DNA from: Scilla litardierei
Taxonomy: Eukaryota > Streptophyta > Magnoliopsida > Asparagales > Asparagaceae
Reading direction: 5' to 3'
Length of the DNA: 64,000 nt
Assembly: GCA_030789695.1 (NCBI GenBank)
Contig: CM061142.1
Location: forward strand, 354,429,486-354,493,485
In this document: piece by piece, positions 10,124 through 20,699 of the stretch
Layout of the letters: every line of letters starts with the position of its first letter
Numbering within the stretch: position 1 is the first letter of the stretch
Translations under genes and position numbers: made by a program
Notes under the pieces: generated by a model
Databases searched by the model: none
The model's input: only the letters and a program-made list of their open reading frames with translations
What the model was told of the DNA's origin: nothing

Positions 10124-11500
10124 ACCCCTGGTGGGATTCACCGAGCATTTCGCCCTAATAGCAGGCATCATCACCCTACTGGTGACCCTCGGTACGTACC
10201 CTCGAAAAATCACTCGCCTAACCAGTTTCATGGTAGTGAAGATCAAATCCACGTACAACATGATCATCTGAAGACTGCTACTGAATGCCATCGAAGCGGT
10301 GGTGTCAATCTTCCATCAGATGATCAAGTTCCAGCCCCCCGAGGGAGTCGAAAAAGCAAAAGGGAAGCAGGAGCAGGCGCGATCGTGCTACATGCTATCC
10401 ACCACCCTGAGGAGGACCAAGCAGGCAGACCCAGTCGACCCTCGGATCGAGGATCAACAGCCCAACGCAGTCGAAGAGACGGAGAACATCAAAGTCTCCG
10501 ACGAGGAAGAAAAAACCGTCTCAATTGGGTCGCTGCTTCCTTGCGACCTAAAAGAGCGGTTGATCGCCCTCCTAAGAGAACATGCCAACATCTTCGCATG
10601 GACCCCGAAGGACATGCCCAATATCGACCCTAAGGTAGCTTTTCACAAGCTGGGGGTAGACCCGACCTCCAAGCCTATGAAGCAGATGAAAAGAAACATG
10701 GGAGGCGAAAAGATGAAAGCTGCGGTCGAAGAAGTCGATCGACTTCTGGAAGCTCCCTTCATTCAAAAAGTCAAGTACCCTGAATGCCTCTCGAATGTCG
10801 TGATGGTCAAGAAGGCGAATGGCAAATGGTAAATGTGTGTGGATGTCATCGACCTTAACAAGATGTGCCCTAAAGATAGCTACCCCCTGCCACGAATCGA
10901 CCATCTGGTCGACAGTGCCTCAGGATACGAGCTTCTCAGCTTCATGGACGTCGTCTCAGGATATAACCAGATTCAAATGGCACCAGAAGATATGGAAAAA
11001 ACTTCTTTCATCACTGATCGAGGTATATTATGTTACACCAAAATGCCATTCGATTTGAAAAATGGAGGGGCCACGTACCAACACATGATGAACGACGTCC
11101 TTGAGGCTCAAATAAGGTGAAACCTGGAAGTCTACGTCGACGACATGTTGGTTAAGTCAAAGAAGCCAACGGATCACATTGCTGACCTCCGGGACGTATT
11201 TGGACAGATCCGACGATACAACCTTCGGCTAAACCCTACCAAATGTACATTCGTGGTTTATTCCAGGACATTTCTCGGTTTCATGCTGACGAATAGAGGG
11301 ATCGAAGCCAAACCCGACAAGATCACTGACATCATCACGATGAAGGAACCCTCGAATCTCAGAGAGCTCCAGAGAATGAACGGAAGGTTAGCAGCCTTGG
11401 GGTGATTTCTGTCTAAATCGGCCGAGAGATCATTGCCTTTCTTCAAGGTGTTGAGAAAGGCGATAGTAGTCACATCGAGCGACATGAGAACCATCGAGTG
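10124..11500 (+). pseudogene. Gypsy protease end and reverse transcriptase
   Basis: Protease C-terminal motifs (VTLGTYPRKITR, KIKSTYNMII, VVSIFHQMIKF) run from ~10170 to 10330 with a stop inside. After an acidic linker the RT follows: FAWTPKDMPNIDP, CPKDSYPLPRIDHLVD, SFMDVVSGYNQI and the catalytic YVDDMLVKS (~11130). KCTF...FLGFMLTNRGIE, the family's typical RT end, is near 11240. In-frame stops are at ~10830, ~11118 and ~11403, so no functional enzyme is made. Catalytic Asp residues are nevertheless preserved. Confidence 0.85.
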
Positions 11501-12485
11501 GAATGCAGACTGTAAAAGGCCTTCTCCTAGTTGAAGGAGTACCTACACACCCCACCACTCCTGACAAAGCCAAATAAGGATGACCAGCTCATCATCTACA
11601 TGGCCACCACCGAGGAGGTCGTAAGCTCGGTGCTCGTCAAAGAAGACATCAGGGTATAACGACCCATCTACTAAGTCAGTCAGGTTCTCTGAGACATGGA
11701 GGTCAACTACACGAGGATCGAGAATATGGCTTTCACACTGGTCCAATCCGCAAGGAGGCTATGACCGTACTTCCAAGCACACACCATCTTGGTCCTTACT
11801 AACACTCCCCTAGAACAGACTCTGAAGAGGCTCGACTGCTTTGGGAGAATGACAAAGTGGGGGGGTCGAATTAAGCGAGTTCAACATTCAGTTCAAATCG
11901 AGGATCGCCATCAAAGGGCATGCTCTCGTCGACTTTATCGTCGAACTCACATACAATGATAGCCCCCAAGGAGAGGTATATGCACCTGGCTCTCTTCCTA
12001 AGGTTGCCCCCTCGTCCTCGACAAGCGTCGACTTACCAAGTAGGACGAAAGACACAAGTGAAGATGAGGGAACCTGGATCGTTTAGGTCGACGGTTCATC
12101 CACACAAGCCGGAAGCGGGGCCGGGATAATCATCCAAACATCTGTGGGCGACATATTTGACTACGCCCTTCGTTTATATTTCTAAACCACTAACAATGGT
12201 GTGGAATATGAAGCGGACATCAACAGACTCTGACTGGTTCGAGCCCTGGGGGCGAGAGTAGTCCAACTACTCAGCGACTCCAGCCTCGTCGTCCATCAAA
12301 TAAATGGGACCTTCGAGGCCCGCGATGACTCAATGCAGAGTTATGTGTAAGTCGCTAAAGCAGAGCTCGTCACATTCGCCCACCTTGAAATTCATCACGT
12401 GTCAAGGTCAAAGAATCATCGAGCAGACGCCTTGTCGAAGCTTGCATCATTCCCCCCCATAGGACTTGGTCAGACCGTGTACGTG
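11500..12485 (+). pseudogene. Gypsy RNase H regions (two) with many stops and shifts
   Basis: The first RNase H follows RT (YTRIENMAF, PYFQAHTI). A second one contains VDGSSTQAGSGAGIII near 12090, EYEADIN near 12210, LLSDSSLVVHQINGTF near 12270 and NHRADALSKLAS near 12415. The acidic residues D, E and D are present in motif order. Dual RNase H is a hallmark of the Tat lineage. The sequence needs several frame changes and passes several stops. Confidence 0.75.
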
Positions 12486-13147
12486 TAATGCCTACCCCAT
12501 CCCAGCGGGCTGGCACATGAGCTTCTGAGCCTCGATCAAGGGGCCACGTGGATGGATCCGATAATCCATTACTTAAACACCGGGGAGAAGCTGACCGACC
12601 CAGTAGAGGCGCGAAAACTTGAGCGAAAGGCCTACCAATTCGTTCTGCTGGATGGTTCATTGTACAAAAGACGATGGACTAGGTATGACATCTTCCCCTA
12701 TCTTAAATACTTAGTCCTACAGGAAGCGCACTACGTGGTCCAGGAGATCCACAGGGCGACTGCGGGAACCATTACGGAGGGAAATCTATAGCCATGAGTG
12801 CTGTGAGACAAGGGTACTTTTGGCCAACGATGTTCAAAGATGCCATCGAATACGTTCGACGATGCTTAACCTACCAAAAGTTCTCAAAGATAAGCTCGGC
12901 TCTACCAACTTATCTGATCCACATCGTCAGCCTAGTTCCTTTTGACAAATGGGGCTGTACCTCCTTCGACCATTCAAACCAGTGAGTGGGCAATGGGGAT
13001 ACCTAATAGTGGTGATCGATTAGTTAACTAAGTGGATCGAAGAGAGCCTCTATCTCGAATCACCTGGAAGGAGGCTCGAAGCTTCGTTTGGAAGTCTGTC
13101 GTCTGTCATTTTGGCATCCCGTAATCCATAGTAACGGACAACGGGAG
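12486..13147 (+). pseudogene. Gypsy integrase, truncated in catalytic core
   Basis: YQFVLLDGSLYKR (~12630) and QGYFWPTMFKDA (~12805) with a partly retained HHCC finger lead to the core. VPFDKWG (~12940), then ...YLIVVID and an in-frame stop (~13020), then VTDNGS (~13135) mark the first and second acidic motifs. The frame ends abruptly where the LTR begins at 13148, so the rest of the core, the C-terminus and the polypurine tract are absent. Confidence 0.75.
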
Positions 13148-13880
13148 TGTTGAATCATTGGGCCGGCACAAGAGGAAACTTGGTCGACTTATGGCCAAAG
13201 CCCAGCAGGCCCACCAGAGAGGTCTGATATCGACTTAGTCAAAGCTCAAATAGCCATTCGACCGTTGGGTCCGCCTCGCGCGAATATGGGATTAAAGGCG
13301 AGCTCAAAAATCTCGGGGACGTGGGCAACGTTTACTCCCATTCATGAGGGAAGATCGTGGCCCTATTATATGTGACTATTATCTCACCGACGTCACTGAG
13401 AGGACCTCGGACCTCTATAAATAGGGAGAGTGGTTCCACCTTGAAGGTACGAGATCTGATACATAGAACTCTGTTTTCTTATTTATCACTCCATTTACGA
13501 GCTTGCGTCGTTAGTCTAGAGACGAACCTCTGTGGGTCGATCTTAGCTACACCAAGCTCCATCTCTTCCTTAAGTTCCCTACTAACTTAAGCATCAGAGG
13601 GGATTTGGGTCGAAACCGAGATCCGAATGCCCTAACGACTCTTTGTGACACAGATCGACGATCGCCATCCAGTATCGAAGGCCGGTGCTTGACTCTCCAA
13701 CCTCGAACGATTAACGCAGTCGCTCGTGGATCGATCGAAGGTCGTACCGTCCTCAACTACAATCACCCGATCCTGGTTCTTCTAACCAAGGGTCCCACCT
13801 CAACCGCTGACTAGGCTCCAGCTAAGCGCTCCGAGTCTCCGTTAGCTTGACGACTGTATCGGTCAATTTTGGACTTAACA
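13148..13880 (+). repeat. Gypsy (Tat) LTR
   Basis: It begins TGTTGAATCATT at the truncated integrase and ends ...GGACTTAACA, directly followed by the primer site. Length is 733 bp with TG...CA ends. It contains a TATA box at 13416-13423. No second copy is in the window, so the left boundary is inferred from the TG and from the loss of coding sequence. Confidence 0.7.
13416..13423 (+). promoter_or_regulatory. Putative TATA box of gypsy LTR
   Basis: TATAAATA followed by GGGAGAG in the LTR on the + strand, about 30 bases upstream of a likely transcription start. Motif and position only. Confidence 0.5.
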
Positions 13881-13883
13881 TTT

Positions 13884-13897
13884 TGGCGCCATCTGTG
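13884..13897 (+). other. Gypsy primer binding site
   Basis: TGGCGCCATCTGTG immediately after the LTR (three T in between). This TGGCGCC class is used by Tat/Athila elements rather than the initiator-Met site of copia elements. Confidence 0.75.
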
Positions 13898-13938
13898 CAA
13901 ACGTTAACCATCTTGTCATCCCAAAGCTATTCATAGGC

Positions 13939-14624
13939 TATGGCAGCTGGACCCAGCAACACCGGACCGGTCGAATGTCCGAAGGAGAAGCCCAGGGCAA
14001 ATAACGTCTCATTAGAAGATGCCACGGACTCCATAACGCCCATGGTGCAACCAAAGAGGAGTCAAACGAGCCCGGGGTAACTCGAAGAGAGTTCAACCAA
14101 TTCACTGCATAGGTTGATATGAGCTTAGGCGCGTTGGCATCTTTAGTACGCCAGAACACGAGAAGCCCCCTCACTGCAAAGGAGCCACCACCGCCTCTGA
14201 ATTCGTACCTGACACCAACAAGGGGCTCAGCATACCTCCGGGGTCTGGGGGACCTAAGGGTAGAGATTAACCTCGACAGCTTGACCCCGTCGACTCACAC
14301 ATAAGATAAAGCTTTCGTACTCCGACGGGAACCCCCCCACTCCAATTATCGGGCGGCGACCCACGATATTTTGGATCAAGTAATATACGGAGCCCCCCCT
14401 GGTTATAAACCATTAAACCCTGCAGGTGGGCTCGAAAGAGGGGAGGAGATCCCGAATCGATCCCCAGAGCCAACTTTTTGCATACCGGAGCAGGAGCTAT
14501 CAACGCCACCCTAAAAGGGCAGAAAACGGGTACGAAGGGCTGCCCCGCTGTTGCATCGGCTTATTCGACGAGCTACTTGAAATATTCTGCAAGCAATTTG
14601 TCACCGGACGACAACCCAAGAAGA
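13939..14624 (+). pseudogene. Gypsy gag fragment
   Basis: A likely start codon lies at 13939 (MAAGPSNTGP), but the frame stops at ~14078. Further frames carry recognisable Ty3 gag residues, most clearly FDELLEIFCKQFVTGRQPKK at ~14560-14620, the conserved end of the retrotransposon gag domain. The fragment stops at the junction with C3. Confidence 0.65.
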
Positions 14625-14995
14625 GGTCGTATCCTGATACTGACTTACTGTCATCCATGTCACTTTGGAAACTTGAGTCAATAAATCCTTCAACTGAAAG
14701 ATTACTACTCCCACTGTATACTAATAACACATCCTTAGTCCTTCTCAGATACTTAAATATGCTCTTTACATCAGTCTAATGCTTCTCCCCTGGATTTGAT
14801 TGATATCAACTGACAACGCCAAGTGCGTATGCGACATCTGGCCTAGTACATAGCATGGAATACATGATAGAACCTACAGCCGAAGCGTAAGGAGTTCTAC
14901 TCATGATAGCTATCTCTTCCTTTGTCTTGGGAGACATGTTCTTGGAGAGATTTATTCCATGACAAGCGGGTACATAAAATTTTATTATCAATGTT
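14625..14995 (-). pseudogene. C3 RT end and RNase H start
   Basis: GINLSKNMSPKT, SRTPYASAVGSIMYSMLCTRPDVAYALG (first part) is the conserved end of copia RT, and VEGFIDSSFQSDMDDSKSVSGY contains the first RNase H Asp. A frameshift or stop separates the two at ~14805. The coding sequence is cut at 14625. Confidence 0.8.
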
Positions 14996-16265
14996 TAACT
15001 TAAACATTCCATCAGTGGCATACCCTTTCCCAACAAATACATTGTTTTTAGAAATAGAATACAAATCAGCCCCAATAGTTTGAGTGAACCCAGCTTTATT
15101 GAGAAGATAACCCGAAACAATATTCTTCCTCATCTTTGGAGTATACAGAACTTCTTTCAGAGTAACAGTCTTTCCAGAGGTAAACATTAATTCCACATCA
15201 CCAATACCAGCTACAGTAGTTGAGTGGGAATCTCCCAACAACACTTTCTTGTCCTTAGTTTCAGAATGGACTTAAAAAACTACGATCATAACAGACATGG
15301 CGCGAAGCACCAGTGTCTAACCACCACCCTTCGGATCCTCTGATTACATTGGCTTCTAAACTCATTGCAACCAATTCTTCTTCGGTAAGATTCGCAAGCG
15401 GAGAAGGACGATGCTTATTCCGACAGTTTCGAGCCAAATGGCCAGGCATACAGTTGTAGCATACAAACTATACCGTATCATTTCTTGATGAGGGTTTCGG
15501 TCCTTTCTGATTCTGAGAACCATTCTTAGTCTGGTTATAGAGATTGCAATTCTGATTCTGATTCTGATTCTTCATAGGTTTTCCTTTAGGTTTCAGAATA
15601 ATAGAAGCAGATTTCTTACTGTTTGAAACAGTATTAATCATCATTTTTATCTTGTTTACAAGCTTCCTCCTCAATACGAAGACGAGTTATCAAACTTTCT
15701 AAAAAGAATTCCTTAGTTTTATGTCTAAGGGTATTGTTAAAGTCTTTCCAACTAGGGGCAGTTTGTCTATTAACACAGCAACTTGAAACTGTTCATCCAA
15801 GGGCATACCTTCAGAATCAATTTCATGAGCTATTTTCTGTAGCTCGTGAGATTGAACCTCCACTGATTTGTCGTCAGTCATCTAGAATTTCAGATAGCAA
15901 CTGACAGCATACTTCTTGGAACCAGCTTCCTCAGTGTCGTATTTCTTTTGAAGTGCCTCCCAGACTTCCTTAGTTGTTTTGTGAGAAGTGTAATAATCAT
16001 AAAGATCATCAGACAGTCCATTGAGTATGTAATTCTTACAGAGGAAATCAGTTTCATCCCAGGTTTGGGATTCCTTGATCTGAGCTTCAGTTGGATTTTC
16101 GGGAAGAACGAAACCGGGTTTATCAGAAGTACATGTAGAGGTAAACTTTTTCATAGTTAAGAAAAACAACATTTTCTGCTTCCAGCGTTTGAAGTGTGAT
16201 CCTTCAAAGCGTAATGATTTGTTTAGATCAGAGGTTATCAGGACTGTATCGGTCTTGGAAGTCAT
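14996..16265 (-). pseudogene. C3 gag, zinc knuckle and protease/GAG-pre-integrase
   Basis: The gag starts at 16265 (MTSKTDTVLITSDLNKSLRF) and includes YILNGLSDDLYDYY and TTKEVWEALQKKYDTEEAGS. A stop at ~15880 is followed by MTDDKSVEVQSHELQ and further breaks. The CCHC knuckle CYNCMPGHLARNC lies at ~15425-15465. Protease shows WWLDTGASRHVC (~15310-15335), the expected D-T-G active site, then GKTVTLKEVLYTPKMRKNIVSG and the start of GAG-pre-integrase. Several frame breaks make it non-functional. Confidence 0.8.
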
Positions 16266-16281
16266 GGCAGTACATCTTAAA

Positions 16282-17093
16282 ATTGTTGAAATAGTTGTTG
16301 CAAAACCCGAAAGGAGACAAGAACGAAATTACCAAATGAGGTGGGATAGTCGTGGAATAGGTCGTTCTCTTTAAGACATTTCGCAGCTCTGCCCGATGGT
16401 GTGCAAGCAGTGTAAAGCTATGATGTCCCCGGGATAAAACATCACAGAAGACCCTCTGTGATCGACCACCTCTACACTGGAAGATGATCGAAAAGAACAA
16501 CACCGAACCAACCAAGTTTTACTGCTCGGAATCGAAAGGGAGTAGGGCTTGCGAAAAAATCAGAGAAGGGAAAAGGAACAACGCTCTGTTTATTTTAGCA
16601 AAAAACGGAGAAATATTTCTCTGTAAATTTTCAAAGGTAGAATGAAAATAGTTCGCTCTCCTGTCAAAAATGGAAATGACGTACATTTGAAAATTATAAC
16701 GGGAAGGATTAACGCGAGTAAATTCTGGATCTGGGATTAATGGGTGCGTTAATTTTGGATCTGAAATTAATGAAACGTTTGAATTTGAAATTCAATTTTT
16801 TTTCAAAATAATTATATGTAATAATTATTTATCCAAAAAATAAGTATCGCATGCACGACACGCCCGGCGGTGGCACTGTGCGCATTGAATTCATGTTCAA
16901 GTAAGTCATCTCCCCTTCACAAAAGAGTCGTACACCTTGGGGCACACCCCTAAAGCTCAACAAAACATTTATAAACTCCTCCAAGCCTCTTTGCCTCGCA
17001 ATGTGGGACTACAGCAAAATGGAGGGGAAGCTAAAAGAGAGTCCACAAAATTTATTTTGAAAATTAAAAAGTTTAACTAGCTTCCAACCTCCA
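16282..17093 (-). repeat. C3 probable 5' LTR
   Basis: No second copy is visible, so the limits are tentative. TGTTGAAATAG at 16282 and ...CTTCCAACCTCCA ending at 17093 would give TG...CA. A canonical initiator-Met primer site was not found between here and the gag start, possibly because of decay. Confidence 0.4.
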
Positions 17094-17605
17094 TCTAATG
17101 CCCAAATCAGAGCTTGCTTATCGTATGCCTAAAACAATATTGAAAGAGCCTGTATCTAGCTTGGATTTGTGTGGACTTTCTTTTGGCATACATACAACCA
17201 TAGAAATTACTGTATATTTAGTAATTGAGGCAGAGGATAAATCATCTATTGATACCCTAGCTAATTGCATTAGTTATGCTAAACTCGACTTTTTAGTTGA
17301 GATGTAATAACCATCATTTATAAGGTTTTTCTGATCGGTTTCATTTTAGGCTAGGTGATCTATAACAACTGTGATGTGATCTCATAGACCATGCCAATTG
17401 AAAGTGTAACAACAACCACTCTCTTGAATTCACTCTACGCGCTATGTTTGGGAGTGGAGTTAAGAAGCATGGCCATGAAGATTCAAGATGCAATTGAGAC
17501 GGTTGAAGTAAGAATGTACATGTATCATCATGGCAACTCACTAATATGTGTCCTGAAGAAAATCTTGTGATAGCATCTTCTTAAATGATGTCAATAACAA
17601 TTGAA
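17094..17605. other. Unassigned host segment left of T1
   Basis: No recognised gene. A 69-codon frame at 17098-17307 (+) starts MPKSELAYRMPKTIL; it is unlike any family I know and has no supporting neighbour, so it is not called as a gene. The last 88 bases (17518-17605) are duplicated on the other side of T1. Confidence 0.5.
17518..17605. repeat. 88-bp direct repeat, left copy (flank of T1)
   Basis: It begins ACATGTATCATCATGG and ends ATAACAATTGAA. It matches 22806-22893 over the full 88 bases with only a few substitutions (for example TAATATG against TAACATG, and GATGTCA against GATGGCA). It ends next to an aborted LTR start at 17607. Confidence 0.9.
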
Positions 17606-17664
17606 TTGCTGGAAAATTCCATTCAGCAGAATTGGGATGATTGGGATGATTCATTCAGCAGTAT

Positions 17665-18157
17665 TGCTGGAAAATTCCAGCTGTAGCAGAGGGCAGCAGC
17701 CCTCATGGGCTGCTGGGATAGTCAAAGGGGGGTAGTTGCATCTACCCACTCCCCTTGCTTGTGGTAGTTGCATCTACCCCTCCCCCTTTGCTTGCCTATA
17801 AAAGGGGAGAGGGCTGATGTGTTTTAGATCATCCCAACACACACCAACAACCAGTACAACAACAAGGGTTGTAGAGTTGTGAGTGTTTCTTCCCGGAGAG
17901 AAGAAGTGTGTCCAATTCCTGAGAGGATTGTGAGGAGTAACCCCGGAGAGGGAAGTTACCAAGAGAGGGAAGTTACACAGGGAAGTAAAAGTTGTATTGA
18001 GTTTTTTTGGTGTTTACCCTAGAGTGTGTAAAGTTATTTCCTGGTGAGAAATATTGAAACCTTTTTTTACTCTCCAATTTTTACTGTTTTACCGTGATCA
18101 GTATTTTTACTGTTTTACTGTAATCAGTAAGTCTTCTAGTGATCAGTGAGAATCACA
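17665..18157 (+). repeat. T1 5' LTR
   Basis: TGCTGGAAAATTCC...AGAATCACA, 493 bp, matched along its length by 22310-22803. Fifteen bases of its start also occur at 17607-17621, followed by a 43-base filler containing GGGATGATT repeats, as if the left end had been duplicated. Confidence 0.9.
17797..17804 (+). promoter_or_regulatory. Putative TATA box of T1 5' LTR
   Basis: TATAAAAG followed by GGGAGAG. It is conserved at 22443-22450 in the 3' LTR. A core promoter role is inferred from motif and position. Confidence 0.55.
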
Positions 18158-18159
18158 AT

Positions 18160-18175
18160 AAGTGGTATCAGAGCC
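18160..18175 (+). other. T1 primer binding site
   Basis: AAGTGGTATCAGAGCC contains the exact TGGTATCAGAGC core complementary to initiator tRNA-Met, two bases after the LTR. Confidence 0.9.
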
Positions 18176-18265
18176 CAGGTGAGCTGTGTGCGAGAGTAAA
18201 AAAAGGGAGTGAAATTTTTTTGGGAGGGAAATAGTTTTTATACCATTATTATTTTTCTCTTTAAA

Positions 18266-19349
18266 ATGTCAATGGAAGAGTCATCCTCATCGGGAGCTAT
18301 GGTCAAGCTGACGGCCATAAATTACACACTGTGGAGACCTCGAATGGAGGATCTCCTCAGTTGTAAAGATTTATTTGACCCATTGTAGGTCAAAGGAGTA
18401 AAGCCAGAATCCACCAAAGAAGCTAACTGGAAGAAGATGAATCGAAAGACGGTCGGTCAAATTCGACAATGGATCGATCACATCGTCTTCCATTATGTTG
18501 CACAGGAGACGGACGCATATGCCCTCTGAAAAAAAGCTAGAGGACATGTGCCAAGCCAAGACTGCTCGAAATAAAGCCTTATTAATGAGGCGACTGGTAA
18601 ATTTGAAGCTGCAGAGTGGAACTTCTGTTGCTGAGCATGCGAGCGAGTTCCAGAGCCTGGTGAATCAACTATCTGCGGTGGAGTTCCAGCTTGGAGATGA
18701 AGAGCAAGCTCTTCTTCTTCTCAGTTCTCTTCCGGACAACTGGGAGACGTTGGTGGTCTCTCTTAGTAATTCGGTCCCAAACGATAAACTTACCATATAT
18801 ATGGTTAAGGATGCCCTCTTCAACGAGGAGGCCAGGAGAAAAGAAGTCGGCACCGACCAATCACATGCCCTCGTGACAGAGGCTCGAGGAAGACAACAAG
18901 GAGGCATTCGACGCTGTGGCATAGGCAGGAGCAAGAGCCGTGGTAGGTCCACAGACGGAAGGAAACCTACCTACAAGTGTTACCATTGTGGCATGGAGGG
19001 CCACATGAAGAAAAACTGCCGGAAGCTGTTGCGAGAACAAGGTCAAAATGGTTCTCAAAAGAAGACGAAGGATGGAGAGGCTTTAGTCACTTGTACCAAA
19101 GAAGTGGCTATCTGATCTATCCAAGAAGAGACATGCCTTCACGTTTCCAACCAGGACATCGAGTGGGTGGTTGATACAGCAGCATCATTCCATGCCACTC
19201 TTCGAAGTGACTTCTTCACCAACTACAAGGCATGAGACTTTGGCATCGTGAAGATGGGGAATACAAGTTCCTGTAAGATCGTAGGAATTGACGACGTTCA
19301 GATTCAGACGAACGTCGGCTGCACAATAACGCTGAAGGATGTCTGACAT
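18266..19349 (+). pseudogene. T1 gag and protease, with stops and a frameshift
   Basis: The ATG at 18266 opens gag (MSMEESSSSGAMVKLTAINY), which has a TAG at 18386. A frameshift occurs around the A-run at 18529-18535. The downstream frame (18495-19115) carries NKALLMRRLVNLKLQSG, LLLLSSLPDNWETLV and a CCHC knuckle (CYHCGMEGHMKKNC, ~18978). Stops at 19113, 19233 and 19344 interrupt the protease, whose active site is VVDTAAS (~19170). D-T-A replaces D-T-G, a variant common in Tork-like proteins. Confidence 0.85.
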
Positions 19350-20500
19350 GTGCCAGACCTTCGGCTGAACTTGCTCTCGAGGACTGCCCTTGACAAACAG
19401 GGCTTCGACATAAACTTCAGCAATGGCACATGGAGAATGACGAAAGGTGCCATGATTACCGCAAAGGGGCACATTTGTGGTATGTTATACAAAACTCATG
19501 TGAAGATATGTACCGATAGCCTTAACGTGGTGGAACGTAAGGCTACTCCAAGTCTGTGGCACCAACGACTTGGTCACATGAGTGAGAGAGGGTTATCTCT
19601 CTTGACAAAGAAGGAGTTGATCTCAATCACTAAGGATGCTGGACTAGATCCTTGTCAGCATTGCTTAGTTGGCAATCAACATCGAGTCTCCTTCAGTTCT
19701 TCTTCAACAAGGAGATCAGAGTTACCCGTTCTGGTACACTCTGATGTTTGCGGTCCCTTAGATGTCAAATCACTAGGTGGCAACAAGTACTTCTTGACCT
19801 TCATTGATGATGCTTCTCAGAAGGTGTGGGTCAACTTCTTGAGGACGAAATACCAAGTGCTCGACTACTTTAATCTGTTCCATGTCATAATCAAATGTGA
19901 GATAGGAAAGAAGTTAAAGTGCCTCCGCTCAGACAATGGAGGCAAGTACACTTCCAGAGCGTTCGATGTCTACTACAAAACTCAAGGTATTAGACATGAG
20001 AAGACGGTTTCTCGCACTCCACAGCACAACGACGTAGCTGAAAGGATGAACCGGACGATCATGGAGAATGTCAGAAGCATGCTCAGTATGGCTAGGCTAC
20101 CAAAGCCATTCTTGGGAGAAGCTGTTCGTGCCGCCTGCTAGCTCATCAACAGATCACCATCAGTACCTTTGGATTTTGCGATTCCAGAGAAGGTGTGGTC
20201 TGGTAAGAATCCCTCAAACTCCCACTTGAGGGTATTCGGTTGCTTAGCCTTTGCACATGTATCCAAGGAGCCAAGGCAGAAGCTTGATGCAAGGACCATT
20301 CCTTGTATCTTCATCAGCTATGGAGATGAAGAATTTGGGTACAGGTTATGGGACCCAAAGACAAAGAAGGTTATTCGGAGCAGGGATGCGATGTTCCAAG
20401 AAAATCAGCCATGGGAAGACATTGAAAAGCCCATGGCGTCTTCAAATGCAAGCTCAAGCACTGAAGACATTGTTTCAGACCCAGCACCAACGCAATACGA
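19350..20500 (+). pseudogene. T1 integrase
   Basis: The zinc finger shows H and H in LWHQRLGHMS and C-x2-C in PCQHCL. The catalytic core has Asp in VHSDVCGPL, Asp in LRSDNGGKY and Glu in NDVAERMNRT, so all three acidic residues remain. A TAG lies at 20139-20141. The SHLRVFGCLAFAHV block and a Glu-rich linker lead on to RT in the same frame. Confidence 0.9.
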
Positions 20501-20699
20501 AGAAGTGCATGAAGAAATACCAGAAGAGGAGGAGACTGTTGAACAAGACGTGGAAGAAGAGGCGAATGCTAAGCAGGGGGAGTCACAACCCTCTCCATCA
20601 GCTACTGCACCACCATCACCACATGTAGATGATGGTACGCCTCCTGAAGTCAACAACTCACAAGTACGGAGATCTGAACGAGGCCGGATTCCATCAAAT

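Larger units (their letters stand above)
10124..14624 (+). mobile_element. Tat-type Ty3/gypsy remnants: pol fragment, then LTR, primer site and gag
   Basis: Two gypsy pieces lie head to tail on the + strand. 10124-13147 is protease end, RT, RNase H and integrase (RT before integrase is diagnostic of gypsy). 13148-13880 is an LTR, followed by a TGGCGCC primer site and a gag start. A second, archaeal-type RNase H (~12060-12480) and the TGGCGCCATCTGTG primer site point to the Tat/Ogre lineage. The piece is cut on the left by C2 and on the right at ~14624, where minus-strand C3 sequence starts. Confidence 0.85.
14625..17093 (-). mobile_element. C3: internally deleted Ty1/copia copy
   Basis: On the minus strand: probable LTR/leader (17093-16266), gag (16265-15474), zinc knuckle, protease and GAG-pre-integrase start, then a direct jump into the RT end and the first part of RNase H. 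All of integrase and most of RT are missing at a breakpoint near 14990-15000. The 3' end is also lost at 14625. Confidence 0.8.

Noticed and set aside
17098..17307. 69-codon + strand frame in unassigned DNA, possible small host gene
   Set aside because: No motif recognised, no exon partner, no codon or promoter evidence. Kept only as a note in the segment description.
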